A DNA stretch of 64,000 nt, taken from Paludibacter sp. (lineage in GTDB: Bacteria > Bacteroidota > Bacteroidia > Bacteroidales > Paludibacteraceae). Location: NCBI GenBank assembly GCA_028710415.1, contig JAQTUE010000006.1:62001-126000 (forward strand). The letters run 5' to 3'. Below, piece by piece: positions 62,601 through 64,000 of this stretch. The translations under genes were made by a program, and so were the position numbers. Positions within the stretch are counted from its first letter, which is position 1, and each line of letters opens with the position of its first letter. A model generated the notes under the pieces. The model saw only the letters and a program-made list of their open reading frames with translations. It was not told the DNA's origin and did not search any database.

Positions 62601-62873
62601 CCCTATTCAAAGAGCAGTAATATTGCCTGGTATGCTTCGCACGTGCATAGTAGCTATCCATCCAAAAACGAGGCATATCAGTATGGCTACCTCTATAAAT
62701 ATGAGATTACTATCCCGGCAGGTGCCAAAACACTTACTTTGCCCGATAATAAGAAAATCAAATTACTCGGTCTAACAGCTGCCAGAAATAATTCCGATAA
62801 TGTGACTCCCCTGCAACCCTTGTATGATGATTTCAAGGGGAACCCGGAATTTAAGCTGAGAACTGAAAAGTAA
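59622..62873 (+). CDS. GH38 alpha-mannosidase, secreted
   Basis: The 1083-residue protein is a zinc-dependent retaining alpha-mannosidase. A signal peptide ends near MKAQP. The catalytic domain contains the zinc ligands His44 and Asp46 (AHLDTEWNWD), the nucleophile Asp157 in LPDCFGF and GSQFHDILPGTS. The mid helical domain and the large beta C-terminal region follow (SILEDCKYGSDK, RNNSDN end). An extra jelly-roll-like domain seems to occupy about residues 890-1060. Usual substrates are alpha-1,2/1,3/1,6-mannosides. As last gene of the locus before galM, it suggests mannose in the target glycan. Confidence 0.92.
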   Translation: MKKLIYVVFLGLIFPQLMKAQPMQQKKPYDITKDRLLYTVGYAHLDTEWNWDYPTTINEYILNTMMENFRLFEKYPDYEFNFTGSRRYTMMKEYYPELFKKVQEYVHQGRWHVSGSSVDEGEVNISSSESLIRQILYGNNFFRKEFNKESVDYMLPDCFGFLCNLPTIFHHSGLLGFSTQKLTWRAAVGVPFNVGVWNGPDGKGVIAALNATDYGGKVEQRLDKDPKWIARLDEDQKKTGYAFDYRYYGVGDQGGAPRENDVKRAEGSLNNNDGNFRVLLSSSDQMYKDITPEIRKKLPVYSGDLLLIEHSSGSMTSQAFMKRMNRKNELLAQSAEAASVMANWTDGTVYPQNKLNNAWDLVLGSQFHDILPGTSIPKAYEYAWNDEFIAANGFAESLKNGVSGVAGKLNTQTSGKAIVVYNPVARTRDDIVTAELEYSTLPDRIAVFDKNGKETPSQVIGKTGTKLTILFRAQVPSMGMAVYDVREVASAQAKSILSVTNNTLENEYYKVRFAVNGDIESILDKKASKEILSKPARLEFQHEKPNAWPAWNMDWNDRQKPAFDFMDKDAELTVVEQGPVRVTLQVKRKGQNSGITQLYSLATGDAGKRLEVTNKIDWQSREVSLKASFPLAVSNENATYNLGVGTISRGNNSEKKFEVPSKEWFDLTDKSGKYGVSILEDCKYGSDKPDNNTLRLTLLYTPGINNNGWSWLTYQSTQDWGIHDVKYAVYGHSGDWNKAESPWQAKFFNQPLMAFESPKHAGDLGRSFSMLAFSTPQAGLMAFKKMEQGDYYLVRINELSGKDLKSVKLTFPTIIADAYEVNGQEKKIGKVDMNNSTLTFDLSHYTIRSFAVKLKPSVYPSEMLAQVPVDLPFNVDVISTDENRDDGNFNNDQSYPSELLPDAIESEGIHFAMTHKSESENNAVACSGQTINLPQGNYTKLYLLAAANEDTKADFSVDGKSTSLLIQQWTGKVGQFYNRILSRDNNSVVEMQKPYSKSSNIAWYASHVHSSYPSKNEAYQYGYLYKYEITIPAGAKTLTLPDNKKIKLLGLTAARNNSDNVTPLQPLYDDFKGNPEFKLRTEK

Positions 62874-62900
62874 AACCGAAGGTTGTACTTGATTTATATA

Positions 62901-62932
62901 AAAAGGCAGAAGTTTTAAAACTTCTGCCTTTT
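62901..62932. terminator. Bidirectional terminator between convergent genes
   Basis: A perfect 15-bp stem, AAAAGGCAGAAGTTT / AAACTTCTGCCTTTT, with a two-base nominal loop, bounded by T- and A-runs on both sides. It serves GH38 and galM. Confidence 0.9.
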
Positions 62933-62970
62933 TTAATGGTAAATGGTACATGACCAAATTGTAAATTCCT

Positions 62971-64000
62971 TTATTCCGCACTGAATTTATATACGCACCA
63001 TTCGTCGTATTTTCCTTCCGGACGAAGCACGGGACTAGGGAAATGTGCAATGTTCGGGGAATTCGGGAAACCCTGTGTTTCCAGGCAAATAGCATCCTGA
63101 CGGTCGTATTTTTTGCCTTCCTTGCCGGTCACGTTATCAATCCAGTTTCCTGAATAAACCTGCAATCCGGGTTGCGTGGTCATTACTTCCATCTTTCGTC
63201 CGCTGACAGGCTCATAAACAATTCCTGCCAGGGCAAGTTCACCAGCCTGGTGTTTGCGGATACACCAGTTGTTATCCAATCCCCAGCCTGGTACAAATGC
63301 TGGATCGTCAACACGTTCTTCAACTGTTGTCAGGGTACGGAAATCGAATGGAGTTCCTTCCACAGGACGTATTTCACCGGTTAAAGCGAATGATTCATCC
63401 AACACGGTATAGAAATCGGCATTCACCTGTAACTGGTGGTCGCGGATAGTTCCGTTGCCGGCACCTTTCAGGTTAAAGTACGAATGGTTGGTTAACCCAA
63501 TAATGGTGGTTTTATCCGTTGTGGCTTCGTAATGGATTTTTAACTCGTTTTCATCGGATAAAAAGTAAGTGGCAGTAATTGTCAGGTTGCCCGGATATCC
63601 TTCTTCCCCATCCGGTGAGAAAAGTGTCAACACCATTTCCTGTTGGGTCACCGATTTTACAGTCCATACTTTTTCATTGTAGCCATGAATCCCCCCGTGC
63701 AGGGAGTTGGTTCCATTGTTCACCGGAAGCTGGTATTTCTCTCCGTCGAGTGTGAACTTGCCATCCTTGATACGGTTGGCAAAACGTCCGCAAATCGCCC
63801 CAAAATAGATTTCTTTTTCCATCACCTCTTCCAGGGTGTCGAAAGCAAGCACCACATCATCAAATTTGCCATTCTTATCAGCAACCATCAGGCGCAGTAT
63901 CTTGGCCCCGTAATTGGTAATGTCCACCGACATGCCTTTCTTGTTGAAAAGCGTGTACAACGACACCGGTTTACCATCCAGTTCTATCTGTAATTCTTTT
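62971..64000 (-). CDS. galM: Galactose mutarotase (aldose 1-epimerase), 5' end outside window
   Basis: At least 343 residues are visible; the frame stays open to the window edge, so the start is to the right (a GTG at 63966 is only an internal codon). Family blocks: ITNYGAKILRLMVADKNG, GAICGRFANRIKDGKF, NNGTNSLHGGIHGYNEKVW with the conserved His, LTNHSYFNLKGAG with the catalytic His, and CLETQGFPNSPN with the catalytic Glu. It interconverts alpha and beta anomers of hexoses released by retaining or inverting glycosidases. It is convergent with GH38 and may belong to the same nutritional locus. Confidence 0.92.
   Translation of the reverse strand, partial: KELQIELDGKPVSLYTLFNKKGMSVDITNYGAKILRLMVADKNGKFDDVVLAFDTLEEVMEKEIYFGAICGRFANRIKDGKFTLDGEKYQLPVNNGTNSLHGGIHGYNEKVWTVKSVTQQEMVLTLFSPDGEEGYPGNLTITATYFLSDENELKIHYEATTDKTTIIGLTNHSYFNLKGAGNGTIRDHQLQVNADFYTVLDESFALTGEIRPVEGTPFDFRTLTTVEERVDDPAFVPGWGLDNNWCIRKHQAGELALAGIVYEPVSGRKMEVMTTQPGLQVYSGNWIDNVTGKEGKKYDRQDAICLETQGFPNSPNIAHFPSPVLRPEGKYDEWCVYKFSAE

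Overview
The window comes from a Bacteroidota genome, most likely order Bacteroidales. The evidence is a SusC/SusD pair, a hybrid two-component regulator in one polypeptide, a type IX secretion (T9SS) C-terminal sorting domain, many secreted glycoside hydrolases, and promoters that fit the TTTG-N19-TAnnTTTG pattern of this phylum. No rRNA, tRNA, CRISPR array or transposase gene was seen.

Layout. (1) 1-5.2 kb is an accessory strip of small genes: a cut-off monooxygenase, a Panacea/SocA-like antitoxin overlapping a possible toxin gene, a PEP-mutase-like enzyme, two VOC proteins, a rifampicin ADP-ribosyltransferase (arr) and a RelBE-like pair. (2) 5.5-19 kb is a co-directional set of secreted exo-glycosidases (GH3, GH31, GH39, GH43, GH95, GH3). 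Together they could trim xylosyl, arabinosyl, fucosyl and glucosyl units from plant hemicellulose such as fucosylated xyloglucan or xylan. It has no SusC/D or regulator of its own here, and carries the 3' scar of a second GH39 gene. (3) 19-20.5 kb is an ECF sigma factor operon with a divergent DUF6249-like gene; both start from matching ECF-type promoters. (4) 21-23.9 kb, minus strand, holds higBA, a DNA glycosylase and an RDD protein. The RDD gene is divergent from the conserved SpoIIM / membrane protein / DUF4129 / DUF4350 / MoxR / DUF58 operon (23.9-30.1 kb). Two small membrane-protein genes follow. (5) 32.2-64 kb is a large polysaccharide utilisation locus. It holds the regulator, GH130 + MFS transporter, a lipoprotein of unrecognised family, SusC, SusD, a LamG lipoprotein, GH13, a T9SS-exported paralogue of the unrecognised family, another unrecognised all-alpha-type enzyme, GH31, GH37 trehalase, GH38 alpha-mannosidase and a cut-off galM.

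How the second locus may work (inference): SusC/D and the surface proteins bind and cut a glycan rich in alpha-linked glucose and mannose, periplasmic GH13/GH31/GH37/GH38 reduce it to monosaccharides, and the MFS carrier with GH130 imports and phosphorolyses mannosides. The combination of trehalase, alpha-mannosidase and three proteins of unrecognised families is the best candidate here for an undescribed glycan pathway.

The most unusual non-coding signal is a set of intergenic arrays that share architecture but not sequence. Three loci (about 20.8, 32.0 and 54.5 kb) have 11-bp-period repeats that fold back on an inverted arm. Others have 7- or 8-bp periods. Two 3' ends share a composite of 8-bp repeats plus a gtgacggc hairpin. 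A symmetric four-half-site operator candidate lies between the hybrid regulator and GH130.
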